Origin: Metabacillus niabensis
GTDB lineage: Bacteria > Bacillota > Bacilli > Bacillales > Bacillaceae
Reading direction: 5' to 3'
NCBI RefSeq assembly: GCF_902829255.1
Contig: NZ_CADEPK010000353.1
Location: 1 to 64,000, forward strand
DNA length: 64,000 nt
This document shows positions 35,869 to 45,692 of this stretch, in pieces; within the stretch, counting starts at the first letter, position 1; every line of letters starts with the position of its first letter. The notes beneath the pieces are model-generated. The model was not told the DNA's origin, made no database searches, and worked only from the letters and a program-made list of their open reading frames with translations. Made by a program: the position numbers and the translations under genes.

Positions 35869-36591
35869 TTATTCAGAGTCATCGTCATCATCATCTATAG
35901 AGCTATCAAAAATATTTCTTAATTCACCAGTATAAGCATCAATTTCATAGGTTTTTTCATCATCTTCTCCTTCGATTTCGACAAGGTAATAAGGAGTTGG
36001 CTCACCAGAAGGGAAAAATTCTACGTCTTCAACCTCCCCCTCCTTCTTAAACTCTTTCTTGGCAATCTCTATTGCTTCCTCTTCTTCCAACAAAGGTTTT
36101 GCATTTGGCGTTTCTTTCGTTGTCTCGCCTGTGTAAGCATCAAGCTCTAACGTAATCTCTTCGTTATTTTGATCAATGACTGCTACATAATGAGGTTTTT
36201 CTCCTTCAATTAGCTTCAGTGATTTAACTGTCCCTTGAGAGGAAATTCGTTCTTTTATCTCGGCTTCAGTTAATTGCTTTGGTTGCTCCTCTGTTCGTTG
36301 TTCTTGTTTGTTCACTTGCTTCTGTAGCTGAGAAACTGAGATTATATCACCACTAGTTGCGTCAATTTCTAGTTGGTAGAGCCCTGTCTCAGCCTGAAGC
36401 TCAATTTGATATTTATCATTTTGCTTAGTTGTTTTTATGATTTCACCAGCATATCGTTCCAAAGCTACGTTCTTTGCTTCTTCCTCTGTTAATGCTTTTG
36501 CTGAAAAAGCCGGTGAGAGCCATTGGAAGCCAATATAGACAAGAAGGATAGCTGCTAGGACTATGCCGATTAGCCATATCGTTTTTTTCAT
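35869..36591 (-). CDS. Membrane-anchored protein with PepSY repeats
   Basis: 240 residues. N-terminal signal anchor (TIWLIGIVLAAILLVYIGF), then about three PepSY units (LTEEEAKNVALERYAGEIIKTT..., LTEAEIKERISSQGTVKSLKLIEGEKPHYVAVID..., LLEEEEAIEIAKKEFKKEGEVEDVEFFP...) and an acidic tail ending DDDDDSE. The domain should lie outside the membrane. It is encoded between the sensor kinase and a second PepSY protein. An accessory sensing role for the kinase is my inference. Confidence 0.85.
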   Translation of the reverse strand: MKKTIWLIGIVLAAILLVYIGFQWLSPAFSAKALTEEEAKNVALERYAGEIIKTTKQNDKYQIELQAETGLYQLEIDATSGDIISVSQLQKQVNKQEQRTEEQPKQLTEAEIKERISSQGTVKSLKLIEGEKPHYVAVIDQNNEEITLELDAYTGETTKETPNAKPLLEEEEAIEIAKKEFKKEGEVEDVEFFPSGEPTPYYLVEIEGEDDEKTYEIDAYTGELRNIFDSSIDDDDDDSE

Positions 36592-36623
36592 TTTTCCACC
36601 TCTCTAAACGTTTATTGCTTGAA

Positions 36624-37991
36624 TTATAGCTTAGGAAAATGAGAATTTGCTGAGAAAAACAATGTTACAGTTGTCCCAACTCCTTCAAGACTGTCGAGCT
36701 CGATCCGAACATTGATTGCGTCGGCAATTTCCTTTGCCATCGAAAGTCCTAAGCCTGTCCCTCCTTGCTTTCGGCTTCTCGCTTTGTCGACACGGAAAAA
36801 TCGGTCAAACACTTTCGGCAGGTCACTCTTTGGTATCCCAATTCCCCTATCCTCTATTTTGATGTAAGGACTTTCCTGAAGTTTACCTATGTGTACAGTT
36901 ATTTCGTCTTCACTATATTTCCTTGCATTGTCAAAAAAGATAAAGAGTAGCTGCTTTAGCTTTTGCTCATCCGTTATTGCAAAAATATCTTCCGTACTTT
37001 GAATGTTGATTTTTCGCTGGTACGCATTTTGAAAGACCTTTGCCGATTCTGTTACTGTTTCGGGTAAATTCATTTGCTTCATCTCAAGCTTCCATTGGTC
37101 GTCATGTCTTGCAAGAAGCAGGAGTTGTTCGGTCATTTCTCGCATTCGGATTGCTTCAGAATGGATTGCCTCAACCGACTCGTCAAATAATTCCGGGCGA
37201 TCCTTCCCACGTCTTTTTAATAGATCAGCATAGCTTTCAATGATCGTTAACGGTGTTTTTAATTCATGTGATGCATTTGCAACAAATTGCTCCTGCTTCT
37301 CAAAATTTGTTTTTAATAGATCGATCATATGATTAAATGTGCTCCCCATTTCAAAGAGCTCATCCTTAGATTTTTTATTAAGTGTGAGGCGTTTAAATTG
37401 ACCGCTTCGTTGAATTTCCTTCATCGTGGCAATCATCGATTGAATGGGCCGGGTAATAAGATTACTTAAAATTCGACTTGATAATATAACAGGTATCATC
37501 GCAATCAGCGTTACGATAATTAACACAATGCGAAGAGTTGATAAAATTTCTTCGATATCTGCGATGCTGCTTGTTAATTGTAGGTTTACAACGCTTCCGT
37601 CAGACCAAATAATTGGTATCGATGCGAAGGCATACTTTTTTTGCTGAAAGGTGATGATTTTACTTGTTTCCCCTTGGTAGTATTCCGTTTTTCGTTCACT
37701 TAATTGTTTTTCTGTTATCGATGTACCGGATATAAGAGATGCTTCATTTTCAGCTATGACTTGAACCTTTCCGTTTATCGGCACATAGGCACGAAGCAGC
37801 TCGTTTGGGTTGATTTGTTTTATCCCTTGGCTGATATCCTTAGCTACTTTTTCAGTTTCTTCCTTTATTTGGTTTCGTTCATTCGCTATCATGAGGTTGC
37901 TAAAAACAAGATAGATTGAGATGTTCATGATGAGTAATAAACATACAAAAAGGACTGCTGTGTATAGGTTGATTTTATTTCGTAATCTCAT
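36624..37991 (-). CDS. ykoH: Sensor histidine kinase (YkoH-like)
   Basis: 455 residues: two membrane helices (about 9-31 and 153-175) enclosing an extracellular domain, HAMP (SRILSNLITRPIQSMIATMKEI...), phospho-acceptor helix with the histidine in VANASHELKTPLTIIESYADLL, N-box FFDNARKYS, G1 IEDRGIGIPKSDLPKVFDRFFRV and G2 GGTGLGLSMAKEI. A complete OmpR-type kinase. Its ATG overlaps the regulator stop by four bases. The symbol rests on context with PepSY genes, not on an alignment. Confidence 0.8.
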   Translation of the reverse strand: MRLRNKINLYTAVLFVCLLLIMNISIYLVFSNLMIANERNQIKEETEKVAKDISQGIKQINPNELLRAYVPINGKVQVIAENEASLISGTSITEKQLSERKTEYYQGETSKIITFQQKKYAFASIPIIWSDGSVVNLQLTSSIADIEEILSTLRIVLIIVTLIAMIPVILSSRILSNLITRPIQSMIATMKEIQRSGQFKRLTLNKKSKDELFEMGSTFNHMIDLLKTNFEKQEQFVANASHELKTPLTIIESYADLLKRRGKDRPELFDESVEAIHSEAIRMREMTEQLLLLARHDDQWKLEMKQMNLPETVTESAKVFQNAYQRKINIQSTEDIFAITDEQKLKQLLFIFFDNARKYSEDEITVHIGKLQESPYIKIEDRGIGIPKSDLPKVFDRFFRVDKARSRKQGGTGLGLSMAKEIADAINVRIELDSLEGVGTTVTLFFSANSHFPKL

Positions 37992-38701
37992 TTTGCGTCC
38001 TTTAGCACGTACCCAACACCACGAACGGTATGGATAAGCGGTGCTTCAAATGGATAGTCAAGCTTTTTTCGAATATAGCGAATGTACACATCAACAACAT
38101 TGGTATCACCGTAGTAGTCATAGCCCCAAACAGCCTCTAGTATTTGATCACGATTTAGCACTTGACGCTTGTTTTTGAGCAGGTAGAGAAGCAGGTCGTA
38201 TTCCTTTGGTGTTAGGTCGATTTCTTGATTTTGTCTGATAACCTCACGGGTTTTTTCGTTTAGTTTTAAATCAGAGATAGTAAGCCACTCATCAGCTTCT
38301 CCTGTCTCTGCTTCCGTTTGTGTTGGCAGATTGGAGCGCATTCGTAAAACCGCACGGATTCTTGCGAGCAGCTCCTCGATTTGAAATGGCTTTGTGATGT
38401 AGTCGTTTGCCCCTAAGTCAAGACCAGATACTTTATCCTCAACTGAGCCCTTTGCCGTTAAAAGGATAACTGGTGTTACTAAGTCATTCGCGCGAATTCG
38501 CCGAAGCAATTCAATACCACTTAGCCCAGGTAGCATCACATCGAGTAAAATTAAATCCCACTTTCCATTACGATAAGCATCAAGCGCCTCCACTCCATCC
38601 ATCGCCTTCCCTATCTCATACCCTTCATAACCAAGCTCAAGCTCAAGCAAACGCAAGATTTTCTCTTCATCTTCAACAATCAGAATAGTTTGTTTGTTCA
38701 T
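37988..38701 (-). CDS. ykoG: OmpR-family response regulator (YkoG-like)
   Basis: 237 residues from ATG at 38701 (AGGAGG upstream; longer starts lack a site). Receiver with acidic pocket (ILIVEDEEKIL), phosphorylated aspartate (LILLDVMLPGLSGIELL), switch threonine and lysine (VILLTAKGSVEDK). C-terminal winged helix (LTPKEYDLLLYLLKNKRQVLNRDQILEAVWGYDYYGDTNVVDVYIRYIRKKL). First gene of a regulator - kinase - PepSY - PepSY operon. The upstream region contains five GGGGAC-N-GTCCCC palindromes. Confidence 0.85.
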   Translation of the reverse strand: MNKQTILIVEDEEKILRLLELELGYEGYEIGKAMDGVEALDAYRNGKWDLILLDVMLPGLSGIELLRRIRANDLVTPVILLTAKGSVEDKVSGLDLGANDYITKPFQIEELLARIRAVLRMRSNLPTQTEAETGEADEWLTISDLKLNEKTREVIRQNQEIDLTPKEYDLLLYLLKNKRQVLNRDQILEAVWGYDYYGDTNVVDVYIRYIRKKLDYPFEAPLIHTVRGVGYVLKDAK

Positions 38702-38734
38702 TTTGAAAAACCTCCTTTTGTAGGGACGTTTGGC

Positions 38735-38965
38735 GGGGACAGTCCCCACCACCTTTGTTTTGGGGACTGTCCCTCTCCGTTCATTTCCTTACTTTCATCA
38801 TACCAAAACGATCCAATCAATATCTATTTTTGAAGGTTTATGATTTTTTTGGGGACTGTCCCCAATTTCTATTGTTTCGCCCACCTTACAAGCTAGAAAC
38901 CTATTAATATTAGGATTTATCGCTTATTGGGGACAGTCCCCAATAAGGGGCGGGGGACTGTCCCT
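38735..38965. repeat. Cluster of five GGGGAC-N-GTCCCC palindromes
   Basis: Copies at 38735-38747, 38762-38774 (last base T), 38851-38863, 38929-38941 and 38953-38965 (last base T). Both orientations occur (ACAGT and ACTGT). The cluster fills the region between the divergent ykoG-like regulator and a small secreted-protein gene, so it lies across both promoters. Confidence 0.9.
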
Positions 38966-39050
38966 CGGGTTTGAGGTGTTAGTTTTTCACGTTTAGATTT
39001 GTTTCTTTTTGACGAGAATAGGTGCTAGAAGGATTTAGGAGGTGTATGGT

Positions 39051-39239
39051 GTGACGAAGAAACAGATTGCTATTTTTTTGCTTATTCTTTTTTATTTATT
39101 GTCGGTTGGTAGTGCATATGCTTTTAATGGAGACACTACTGTTGAGGAACCGAGGGAGCATTCGCCACAGAGGAAGATTGAAAGAGAGCTTAAACAATTG
39201 CCAGATGAATCATTTCTTGAACAAGATGAGCGAAGTTAA
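39051..39239 (+). CDS. Small secreted protein of unknown function
   Basis: 62 residues from GTG at 39051, eight bases after AGGAGG; GTG at 39042 is possible but overlaps the site. A signal peptide (IAIFLLILFYLLSVGSAYA) is followed by a highly charged short mature part (FNGDTTVEEPREHSPQRKIERELKQLPDESFLEQ). Divergent from the ykoG-like regulator gene. I do not recognise a family; its position suggests it could be a target of that two-component system. Confidence 0.6.
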   Translation: MTKKQIAIFLLILFYLLSVGSAYAFNGDTTVEEPREHSPQRKIERELKQLPDESFLEQDERS

Positions 39240-39361
39240 GGCTGATTCTTTCTCTAGACTTTCCCATTAGGTCTAATTAGGTCATATTTTTATAAAATTG
39301 AAAGCATCCATTCAATATTAAAAAACAATCGTTATAAATAGTTGTGTCATAAGCAAGGATT

Positions 39362-39374
39362 GGGGACTGTCCCC
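39362..39374. repeat. Single GGGGACTGTCCCC palindrome
   Basis: Exact copy, extended by one C, immediately before a bidirectional terminator. Confidence 0.9.
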
Positions 39375-39380
39375 CATCCA

Positions 39381-39429
39381 AAAAAACGAAGCCCCTTCTC
39401 ATATTAACCGAGATGGGGCTTCGTTTTTT
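39381..39429. terminator. Bidirectional terminator between the small secreted gene and yaaN
   Basis: AAAAAACGAAGCCCCTTCTC and GAGATGGGGCTTCGTTTTTT pair almost perfectly (one mismatch) over 20 bp, with A/T tracts on both sides. Confidence 0.95.
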
Positions 39430-40564
39430 ATAGTCTTGCTAACTTATTTTTTAAATCTGTTTCCATTGAAGCAAGGTCCTGTTCAGCCTGAAGGCGTTTT
39501 GCACGTCCTTCTGCTTGAATTCGCAACGTTTCCTCAAGTGTTGAGACAAGGTGGTCTTGGACCTTTTTCAGCGTATCGATGTCGACGAGACCGCGTTCGT
39601 TTTCCTTCGCTGTTTCAATTGTGTTCACTTTTAGTAATTCAGCATTTTTCAGCAATAAATCATTTGTTGTTTTTGAAACAAGCTTTTGCGCTTCAACAGC
39701 ATTTTTTTGTCTAAGAAGTGTAAGGGCGATGGCGACTTGGTTTTTCCAAAGCGGGATCGCTGTTGTAATCGACGATTGAATTTTTTCGACTAGCGCTTGG
39801 TTCGTGCTTTGGATTAAGCGAATTTGCGGTGCGCTTTGAATCGTAATTTGTCTGCTCAATACTAAGTCATGTGTCCGTTTTTCAAGACGGTCAGCAAATT
39901 GCATGAGGTCGTTTACCTCTTGGAACGCCATTTGGTCTTGGGTTAGTTCGGCCTTCTTTTTCATCTCAGGAATAAGCTTTTTCTCTAATTCCTCGAGCTT
40001 CAATTCACCAGCTGCAATGTAGACATTCAAGGCGTGGAAATATTCCTTGTTCTTTTCATAGAGTTGCTCTAAAACATTAATATCGCGGAGCAGCTCATTT
40101 TTTGAATGATCCAATTTCACACTAATTCGGTCAATTTGTGCTCCCGTTTTTTGATAGCGTGATAACACCTCTTGAACAGAGTTTGAAATTTTTCCAAACA
40201 TCCGTGTAATCAGGTTTTTCTTTTCAGGCTTTAAATCATCCGGGCTTACTTGCTCAAGCCGTTTCATTAAATCACTAATAATTTCGCCGATTTCTCCGCT
40301 ATCCTTCTTTTGCACATGGTCGAGCATCGTGTGCGAGAAGTTTAATAGCTTTGATTGAGCTTGAGTTCCATAAAGTGAGATCGCCTGTTGATTTTTCGGG
40401 TCAATTTGCGCCGCAAGCTCAATCGCCTTCTGACGATTTTCTTCAGGTAGTACATCGATTAATCGCTTCGGCTTTTCAACTGCTTGTTCGTCCTTATCAA
40501 TAACTAGTTCATTTTCCCCAAAAGGATTCGCTAATAAATCATCTAGTTCGTTGTGTTGATTCAT
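39428..40564 (-). CDS. yaaN: TelA-family protein (YaaN-like)
   Basis: 378 residues, all-helical coiled-coil of the TelA/YaaN/YceH family ("toxic anion resistance"): [67 protein letters not shown]... and [42 protein letters not shown] are the conserved stretches. The family is linked with tellurite, cell-wall antibiotic and envelope stress, but the mechanism is unknown. ATG at 40564 is spaced correctly from AAGGAG; ATG at 40570 is too close. It follows xpaC, as in B. subtilis. Confidence 0.85.
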   Translation of the reverse strand: MNQHNELDDLLANPFGENELVIDKDEQAVEKPKRLIDVLPEENRQKAIELAAQIDPKNQQAISLYGTQAQSKLLNFSHTMLDHVQKKDSGEIGEIISDLMKRLEQVSPDDLKPEKKNLITRMFGKISNSVQEVLSRYQKTGAQIDRISVKLDHSKNELLRDINVLEQLYEKNKEYFHALNVYIAAGELKLEELEKKLIPEMKKKAELTQDQMAFQEVNDLMQFADRLEKRTHDLVLSRQITIQSAPQIRLIQSTNQALVEKIQSSITTAIPLWKNQVAIALTLLRQKNAVEAQKLVSKTTNDLLLKNAELLKVNTIETAKENERGLVDIDTLKKVQDHLVSTLEETLRIQAEGRAKRLQAEQDLASMETDLKNKLARL

Positions 40565-40576
40565 CCTCATAACTCC

Positions 40577-41206
40577 TTACGTTCGATTATTCGTTTTATC
40601 AATAGTAAGCTTGGCAACATCAATTTCAAATTGCAGGTTATCTAGATCCTTTGCAAGAACATCATATAAATCCTTTTCTAATGTTTCGCCTAAACTTGAA
40701 ATAGTCCTGCGCGTCTCACTTAATGAAATGCTTAATTCGGCATTTTTCTTCGGCTGTGAGGCTAAAAAGGCGTATTTTTCACTAATTTCTACTAATGAAT
40801 CTAAATGGGAATAAAAAAATGGTTCGACGAGATAAAAACGCTTTGGCTCATTTTTGACAATCGTATAAATTTTGTTCACGACTCGATAAATCTCAAGATT
40901 TTGTTTAATTGATGAGAGCGAGCGAACATGTAAGAGCGATTTTCGCAGCCTGCTGATTTTTTTGCTCGCCTCTTGTAAATTTTTCTTAATGTATTTGTAT
41001 TCTTTGCGAGAAAGTTGATTCTGTTTTAAAAATTTTTGATTTGTTATCCCTTTTACAGAATAGTAAGCGACTGCTCCTCCACCTACGGCATATGCGCTGG
41101 CGAGCAGATAAGGCTGGCTAAGTGCGAAATAGCTGACAAGCCAAACCGTCCCTGTTGAAACGGTCGCTACCGATGAGCGTATAAAAAAATTTGCAATTTG
41201 CCTCAT
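40577..41206 (-). CDS. xpaC: XpaC-like membrane protein
   Basis: 209 residues. Two N-terminal hydrophobic segments (about 9-50), then a helical cytoplasmic domain (NQLSRKEYKYIKKNLQEASKKISRLRKSLLHVRSLSSIKQNLEIYRVVNKIYTIVKNEPKRF). In B. subtilis xpaC (first reported for chromogenic phosphate hydrolysis) precedes yaaN. AGGAG precedes the ATG. XpaC and TelA proteins likely act together at the membrane; this is an inference from constant co-occurrence. Confidence 0.85.
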   Translation of the reverse strand: MRQIANFFIRSSVATVSTGTVWLVSYFALSQPYLLASAYAVGGGAVAYYSVKGITNQKFLKQNQLSRKEYKYIKKNLQEASKKISRLRKSLLHVRSLSSIKQNLEIYRVVNKIYTIVKNEPKRFYLVEPFFYSHLDSLVEISEKYAFLASQPKKNAELSISLSETRRTISSLGETLEKDLYDVLAKDLDNLQFEIDVAKLTIDKTNNRT

Positions 41207-41377
41207 TTATATCGACTCCTATTTGAAGTGAAATCTTATCTTTATCATACAACTTATAGTACGGATATTGAAGGTAGAAAGTTTCATTTCAATCATGAAA
41301 ACTTGAATAGTTTTCTTTAATCATCTAAAATCACATATGTCTGTAAATTTAACTGTAAAGATAGATAGGTGATATTT

Positions 41378-43126
41378 TTGGCTATAAAACGAAATGATCC
41401 ATGTCCATGTGGAAGTGGAAAAAAATATAAAAAATGCTGTTTGCAAAAAGAAAGCATCATTCAGCTACATGAAGTAAAGGAAGAGAAATTTTTTCAAGCG
41501 AAACAAGCGCTCGTTTTACAAGTGCGTGATTTTATCACAAAGCAGGTCCCTCCTACTTCATATTATCAATTGCAATCAGAATTTAAAAAACGGACAAATT
41601 ACAAAATTGAGGAAAGACTCGTTAAAGGCCTTTTTCAATATTGGCTTTATTTTTTCCATCGCTTTGAAAACGGACTTCGCGGTATTGAATGGTTTATTCG
41701 CGAGACCGGTGGACGACTTTCAGAGGATGAAAGAAAAATGGCGGATACTTGGAATACGTTAACACCGAGAATTGTTCAGTGTGTCGAAAAACAGGACGAG
41801 ACTCTTACCTTTGAAGATGTCTTCACATCTGAAACGTTTAAGGTAGCAAACTCGAAAGAAAATGTTCCTTATTTTGCCCCATGGTTCGGAACAATCACAA
41901 TGCTCGAGCCGTTTGAAGACTTGCATTATTTCAACGGTGTTCGCAGCCTTGAAGGTCCCGATGGGGTGGCTCGTGCTATGGCAAAGGTACAAGCTCTTGT
42001 TGAAGAGAAAAAGCAGGATCATCAACAAATTTTACTAGATTATTATCCAGAAATTTTAACGGCATTGATGTTTGACGAGCAAAGAGAAAATCAGCCTGAC
42101 CAGGAAATCGTAGAATATATTCTTCACTATCAAGTTGAAGATGAACTCAAGCTAACTAGCTTCCTTCAAGAGCAACAATCTTTTGAGATTGATGTTTGGG
42201 AAGATGAGAAAAAGCAAGGTAGCCTCGCTGGTAGTTGGTATCAATACACAGATAGCGAATTTTCTCAGCCTGTCTTTTTAGCTGAAGTATATGGAAAGCT
42301 ATTTATTGAAAAAAATAGATTAAAATATAATAGTCTTGCTTTGGAACATGTGAATGAGTTTAAAGCGATGATTCAAGATTTACTTGACCGTGGTGTTTTG
42401 ACCTTCTTAGAGGAAGAAACTAGTCGTTTTACAATACCGTTCCAAGCAGAGATTCGCGATGTCATGGTGACATTAGACAATGATACACCAAAGTATGTTG
42501 CCTTATACGCACAAAATGATATTCGCTTTGTATTCGATCGCCCTCTTCGTCAATTTGATGGTCTCTCGATTATGGAATTAGTTAAGGCTGGAAGATTTGA
42601 TGATGCCGATAATCTATTAAAACAAATCGAGTATAATATGTATTTACAAGTGAAAAAGCAATTTGACAAAGTTGAGATAACCGCTGATTACAATTCAATG
42701 CGGAAGAAGCTCGGTCTTCCATTATCACCATTTGTTACAGGTGGCGAAGCGCGAACATCAACATTAGAGGTTGTCAAAGCAAATCAGCCAGTCGTGAACG
42801 AAAAGGATATCGAATACTTGGAACAGCTTGGTTTCACACCTGATACGGTGAACAACTTCTATTCAGATGATATCGTTCAGTTTTATAAGGAAAAAACCGA
42901 TGGGAAATCTGAAGGGACAATACGTAAATATCGTAGCAGTCTCTTTGATTTAAGAATCATTCTAGAATCATACCCTACCCTCACAAGCTGGGCAGAATGT
43001 AACAATGAAGAGTTTTGGACAAAGGTCATCGAAAAGGACTTTCCAGCGCTCTATGAAACCCTATCTAAAACCGCAATAAAGGACTTCACAAGCACCATTA
43101 AAGCATTTGCGAAGTGGCTTAAGTAA
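41378..43126 (+). CDS. Large protein with N-terminal SEC-C zinc-binding motif
   Basis: About 582 residues. It starts with a SEC-C motif (AIKRNDPCPCGSGKKYKKCC: Cys-x-Cys-x8-Cys-Cys), the zinc-binding tail motif of SecA and of many stand-alone proteins. The rest is soluble and mainly helical, with no domain I can name. A helical segment near the C-terminus (IEYLEQLGFTPDTVNNFYSDDIVQFYKEKTDG... TIRKYRSSLFDLRIIL) resembles SAM-like recombinase N-domain folds. TTG at 41378 follows AGGTGAT; GTG at 41369 is an alternative. A single gene; function unknown. Confidence 0.75.
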   Translation: MAIKRNDPCPCGSGKKYKKCCLQKESIIQLHEVKEEKFFQAKQALVLQVRDFITKQVPPTSYYQLQSEFKKRTNYKIEERLVKGLFQYWLYFFHRFENGLRGIEWFIRETGGRLSEDERKMADTWNTLTPRIVQCVEKQDETLTFEDVFTSETFKVANSKENVPYFAPWFGTITMLEPFEDLHYFNGVRSLEGPDGVARAMAKVQALVEEKKQDHQQILLDYYPEILTALMFDEQRENQPDQEIVEYILHYQVEDELKLTSFLQEQQSFEIDVWEDEKKQGSLAGSWYQYTDSEFSQPVFLAEVYGKLFIEKNRLKYNSLALEHVNEFKAMIQDLLDRGVLTFLEEETSRFTIPFQAEIRDVMVTLDNDTPKYVALYAQNDIRFVFDRPLRQFDGLSIMELVKAGRFDDADNLLKQIEYNMYLQVKKQFDKVEITADYNSMRKKLGLPLSPFVTGGEARTSTLEVVKANQPVVNEKDIEYLEQLGFTPDTVNNFYSDDIVQFYKEKTDGKSEGTIRKYRSSLFDLRIILESYPTLTSWAECNNEEFWTKVIEKDFPALYETLSKTAIKDFTSTIKAFAKWLK

Positions 43127-43127
43127 G

Positions 43128-43353
43128 GGGGACAGTCCCCACGCTTGCATATTTCACCTAATTATTGGTAAAGGGGCATAATTTGGGGTCAGTCCCCAAA
43201 TCATGCCCTTTTACTGCTTTAATAAGAAGCATCTACCCTTCAATCATTGCAAAATGATAAGGATAGGTGCTTTTTTTATTTTTTGGGGACAGTCCCCAAT
43301 TCCACTTGTACAATTAAATTTTGTTGATTATCTTTGTTTTGGGGACTGTCCCC
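43128..43353. repeat. Four GGGGAC-N-GTCCCC palindromes in 226 bp
   Basis: Copies at 43128-43140, 43185-43197 (variant GGGGTCAGTCCCC), 43285-43297 and 43341-43353, in two pairs 56-57 bp apart. The first starts one base after the SEC-C gene stop codon; the last ends 54 bp before the next response-regulator start. Confidence 0.9.
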
Positions 43354-43406
43354 CATATCAATTCTCCTGTAAGATATTTACTATGAAGGAGGGTGTTTCG
43401 TTTAGT

Positions 43407-44075
43407 ATGAGACTTTTATATATAGAGGATGATGTTGAGATCGGTCAGTGGGTTAAGGATGAGTTGACGGCTAAAGGGTATGAGGTTGTTTGGTTGACGT
43501 CTGGGCTCAACTTGCCGGAGAGCTTCGCTGATGTTGATTTGGTGATTTTAGATGTGATGCTGCCTGGTTTAGATGGGTTTTCCATCGGAAAGCGTATTAA
43601 GAGGGCAAAGCCTGAGATGCCAATTATTATGCTATCAGCACGCAGTTCAATTGAGGACAAGCTCGAGGGCCTTGAATTTGCTGAGGATTATGTAACGAAG
43701 CCCTTTCACCCCGATGAGCTAGCAAAACGTGTGGAGATTTTATTGCGGAGGTTTGACCGGACAACAACGTCTAAAAGGAAAATAAAGCATTTAGAAATCG
43801 ACTTTTCTAGCAATCTCATTATCAACTCATTAACAGGTGAAGAAATTCTCCTTACAGGCAAGCAATTTCAAATTTTCTCCTATTTTCTTCGTCACCTAAA
43901 TCAAATTCTCACAAAGGAGCAGCTCTATGAAGGGGTTTGGGAGGAGCCTTATATTGAGGGAGATAAAACGCTCATGGTCCATATTCGTTTTTTACGAGAA
44001 AAGCTAGAAATCAACCCATCACAACCTGAAATCATTGAAACGATCCGTGGAATCGGCTACAGGGTGAGAGCATGA
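43407..44075 (+). CDS. OmpR-family response regulator
   Basis: 222 residues from ATG at 43407; AAGGAGGG lies 13 bases upstream, a long spacing, and there is no better start. Receiver with LYIEDDVEIG, phospho-aspartate in LVILDVMLPGLDGFSIG, MLSARSSIEDK with the conserved Ser/Lys, then a winged helix (LTGKQFQIFSYFLRHLNQILTKEQLYEGVWEEPYIEGDKTLMVHIRFLREKL). Its stop overlaps the kinase start (ATGA). The regulator probably controls the ABC transporter downstream, whose promoter carries a tandem direct repeat. Confidence 0.92.
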   Translation: MRLLYIEDDVEIGQWVKDELTAKGYEVVWLTSGLNLPESFADVDLVILDVMLPGLDGFSIGKRIKRAKPEMPIIMLSARSSIEDKLEGLEFAEDYVTKPFHPDELAKRVEILLRRFDRTTTSKRKIKHLEIDFSSNLIINSLTGEEILLTGKQFQIFSYFLRHLNQILTKEQLYEGVWEEPYIEGDKTLMVHIRFLREKLEINPSQPEIIETIRGIGYRVRA

Positions 44076-45424
44076 AGCTAGTAAAATCATTACAATTTAA
44101 ATACTTACTGATCATTTTCTTCGCGGTATTGCTAATCCCATTTTCAATGCCAATCATTTCAACAATTGTCACACTTCCGCTAATGGCCATAGATGATCAG
44201 AAAAAATCAGATGCATATGATGGCTTTGAAAAGTTAGAAAAGGAATGGCACAGTGAAGCGAAAAAGTTACAAGGGGCTAGTGATGAGCAAATAAAGCAGC
44301 AACTAGCAACCCTTCACAATAAGTACGATGATTCCCATATCTTTTGGGTCGACAAAAACGGGAAAACCCGAGACAAATTCTCGTATAAAAAAAACCTACC
44401 TGAGCAGTGGACAGCATCCTTTACTGTTCAATATATGAAGGATCACTATAACTCCGATCCATTTACCGTTGTCGCCTTCCTTGGTAATAACCTATCAGAC
44501 GGCTTCATGGTCATTGAAGTGAAGCGCTCCTTAGTCGAGCCTCTTCTTCAAAAACATATGAGTCGCTTTGGATACGTTTATATTTACGTTCTAGTTCTCT
44601 TCCTACTAGTATTTATTTTAATATCATGGCTATTCTTTAGAAAAATTCATAAACGATTGCTTCGTTTATCTAATGCGATGCAAAATAAAAGTGAGTTTGG
44701 AATTCCCCAAACGATTGCCATTTCAAAAATGGATGAAATCGGCCAGCTTGAGGACAGCTTTAATCAGATGATAACAGAGCTAGAACAAAGCCGCCTCCGT
44801 GAGCAAAAGGAAGAAACATTACGAAAAGATTTAATCGCTAATTTATCACATGATCTGCGAACACCATTAACAGCGATTCGTGCTCAGCTTTCTCTCCTAA
44901 AAGAAGAAGTCATGACAGCAAAAGGCAGCAATGCGCTTGCATCGATAGATGAAAAAATTGATTATGTCAGCAAACTAATCGACAATTTGTTTTCGTACAC
45001 CCTTCTATCTGCGAAAAAATATCCATTTCATCCAGAAAAAACGGAGATGACTCGCTTCTTAAGAAAAATCGCCGCGAGCTGGTACCCAGTTTTTGAGGAA
45101 AAGGACTTTGAAATTGACATCGACATTCAAACTGAAGCAATTAGTTGGGAAATTGATCCACAATGGATGGAGCGAATTATCGAAAACCTGCTACAAAACG
45201 TAATCCGACATGCCTCAGATGGCAAATATATCGGTTTTTTCTTAAAAGACGGTCAATTGCTTATTAAAGATCATGGCACAGGCTTTCAGGAAAAAAGTGA
45301 ACATCAAGGTGCAGGAATCGGTCTTACGATTGTTAATGTCATGATAAACGAAATGGGCCTTCAATGGACGATTGATTCATCAAACGATGGAACGACCATT
45401 TCTATCTATTCTCCCCTTTCATAA
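44072..45424 (+). CDS. Sensor histidine kinase
   Basis: 450 residues. First membrane helix about 9-30, an extracellular domain of roughly 130 residues, a second helix (YVYIYVLVLFLLVFILISWLFF), HAMP (RKIHKRLLRLSNAMQNKSEFG...DEIGQLEDSFNQMI), the phospho-acceptor LIANLSHDLRTPLTAIRAQLSLL, N-box IENLLQNVIRHAS and G-box HQGAGIGLTIVNVMINEMG. The ATP-binding glycine boxes are complete. Together with the regulator it matches the SpaRK-type systems next to lantibiotic-immunity transporters. The signal is not identifiable from sequence. Confidence 0.9.
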   Translation: MKLVKSLQFKYLLIIFFAVLLIPFSMPIISTIVTLPLMAIDDQKKSDAYDGFEKLEKEWHSEAKKLQGASDEQIKQQLATLHNKYDDSHIFWVDKNGKTRDKFSYKKNLPEQWTASFTVQYMKDHYNSDPFTVVAFLGNNLSDGFMVIEVKRSLVEPLLQKHMSRFGYVYIYVLVLFLLVFILISWLFFRKIHKRLLRLSNAMQNKSEFGIPQTIAISKMDEIGQLEDSFNQMITELEQSRLREQKEETLRKDLIANLSHDLRTPLTAIRAQLSLLKEEVMTAKGSNALASIDEKIDYVSKLIDNLFSYTLLSAKKYPFHPEKTEMTRFLRKIAASWYPVFEEKDFEIDIDIQTEAISWEIDPQWMERIIENLLQNVIRHASDGKYIGFFLKDGQLLIKDHGTGFQEKSEHQGAGIGLTIVNVMINEMGLQWTIDSSNDGTTISIYSPLS

Positions 45425-45442
45425 TGATATGAAGGGGTTTTT
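45413..45442 (+). terminator. Terminator of the two-component operon
   Basis: CCCCTTTCAT and ATGAAGGGG form the stem across the stop codon, followed by TTTTTATTTT. Confidence 0.75.
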
Positions 45443-45692
45443 ATTTTCGAGACTTATGTGGGATTGGTGAGAAGTAAGCAGGTGTTCAACCACACAGAAA
45501 GCGAGCATTGCATGAGGAAACCACCGAAAAGCTTCACAAATACACCCTAGAAACTTCCTTCCTCATATACACAAATTACGATTTTGAGTGTTATTCAAAC
45601 GTTTGTTTAAGTGTATAAATTCATTAATTCTCCCTCCTTTCCTGAAGTAGGCTTTCATTTTATTTAACTTTTCCAAAACACCAACCCCCTTT
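45443..45692. other. Intergenic region before the ABC transporter operator
   Basis: About 250 bp with no ORF. A hairpin-like TTCAAACGTTTGTTTAA occurs near 45595-45612. I assign no function. Confidence 0.3.
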
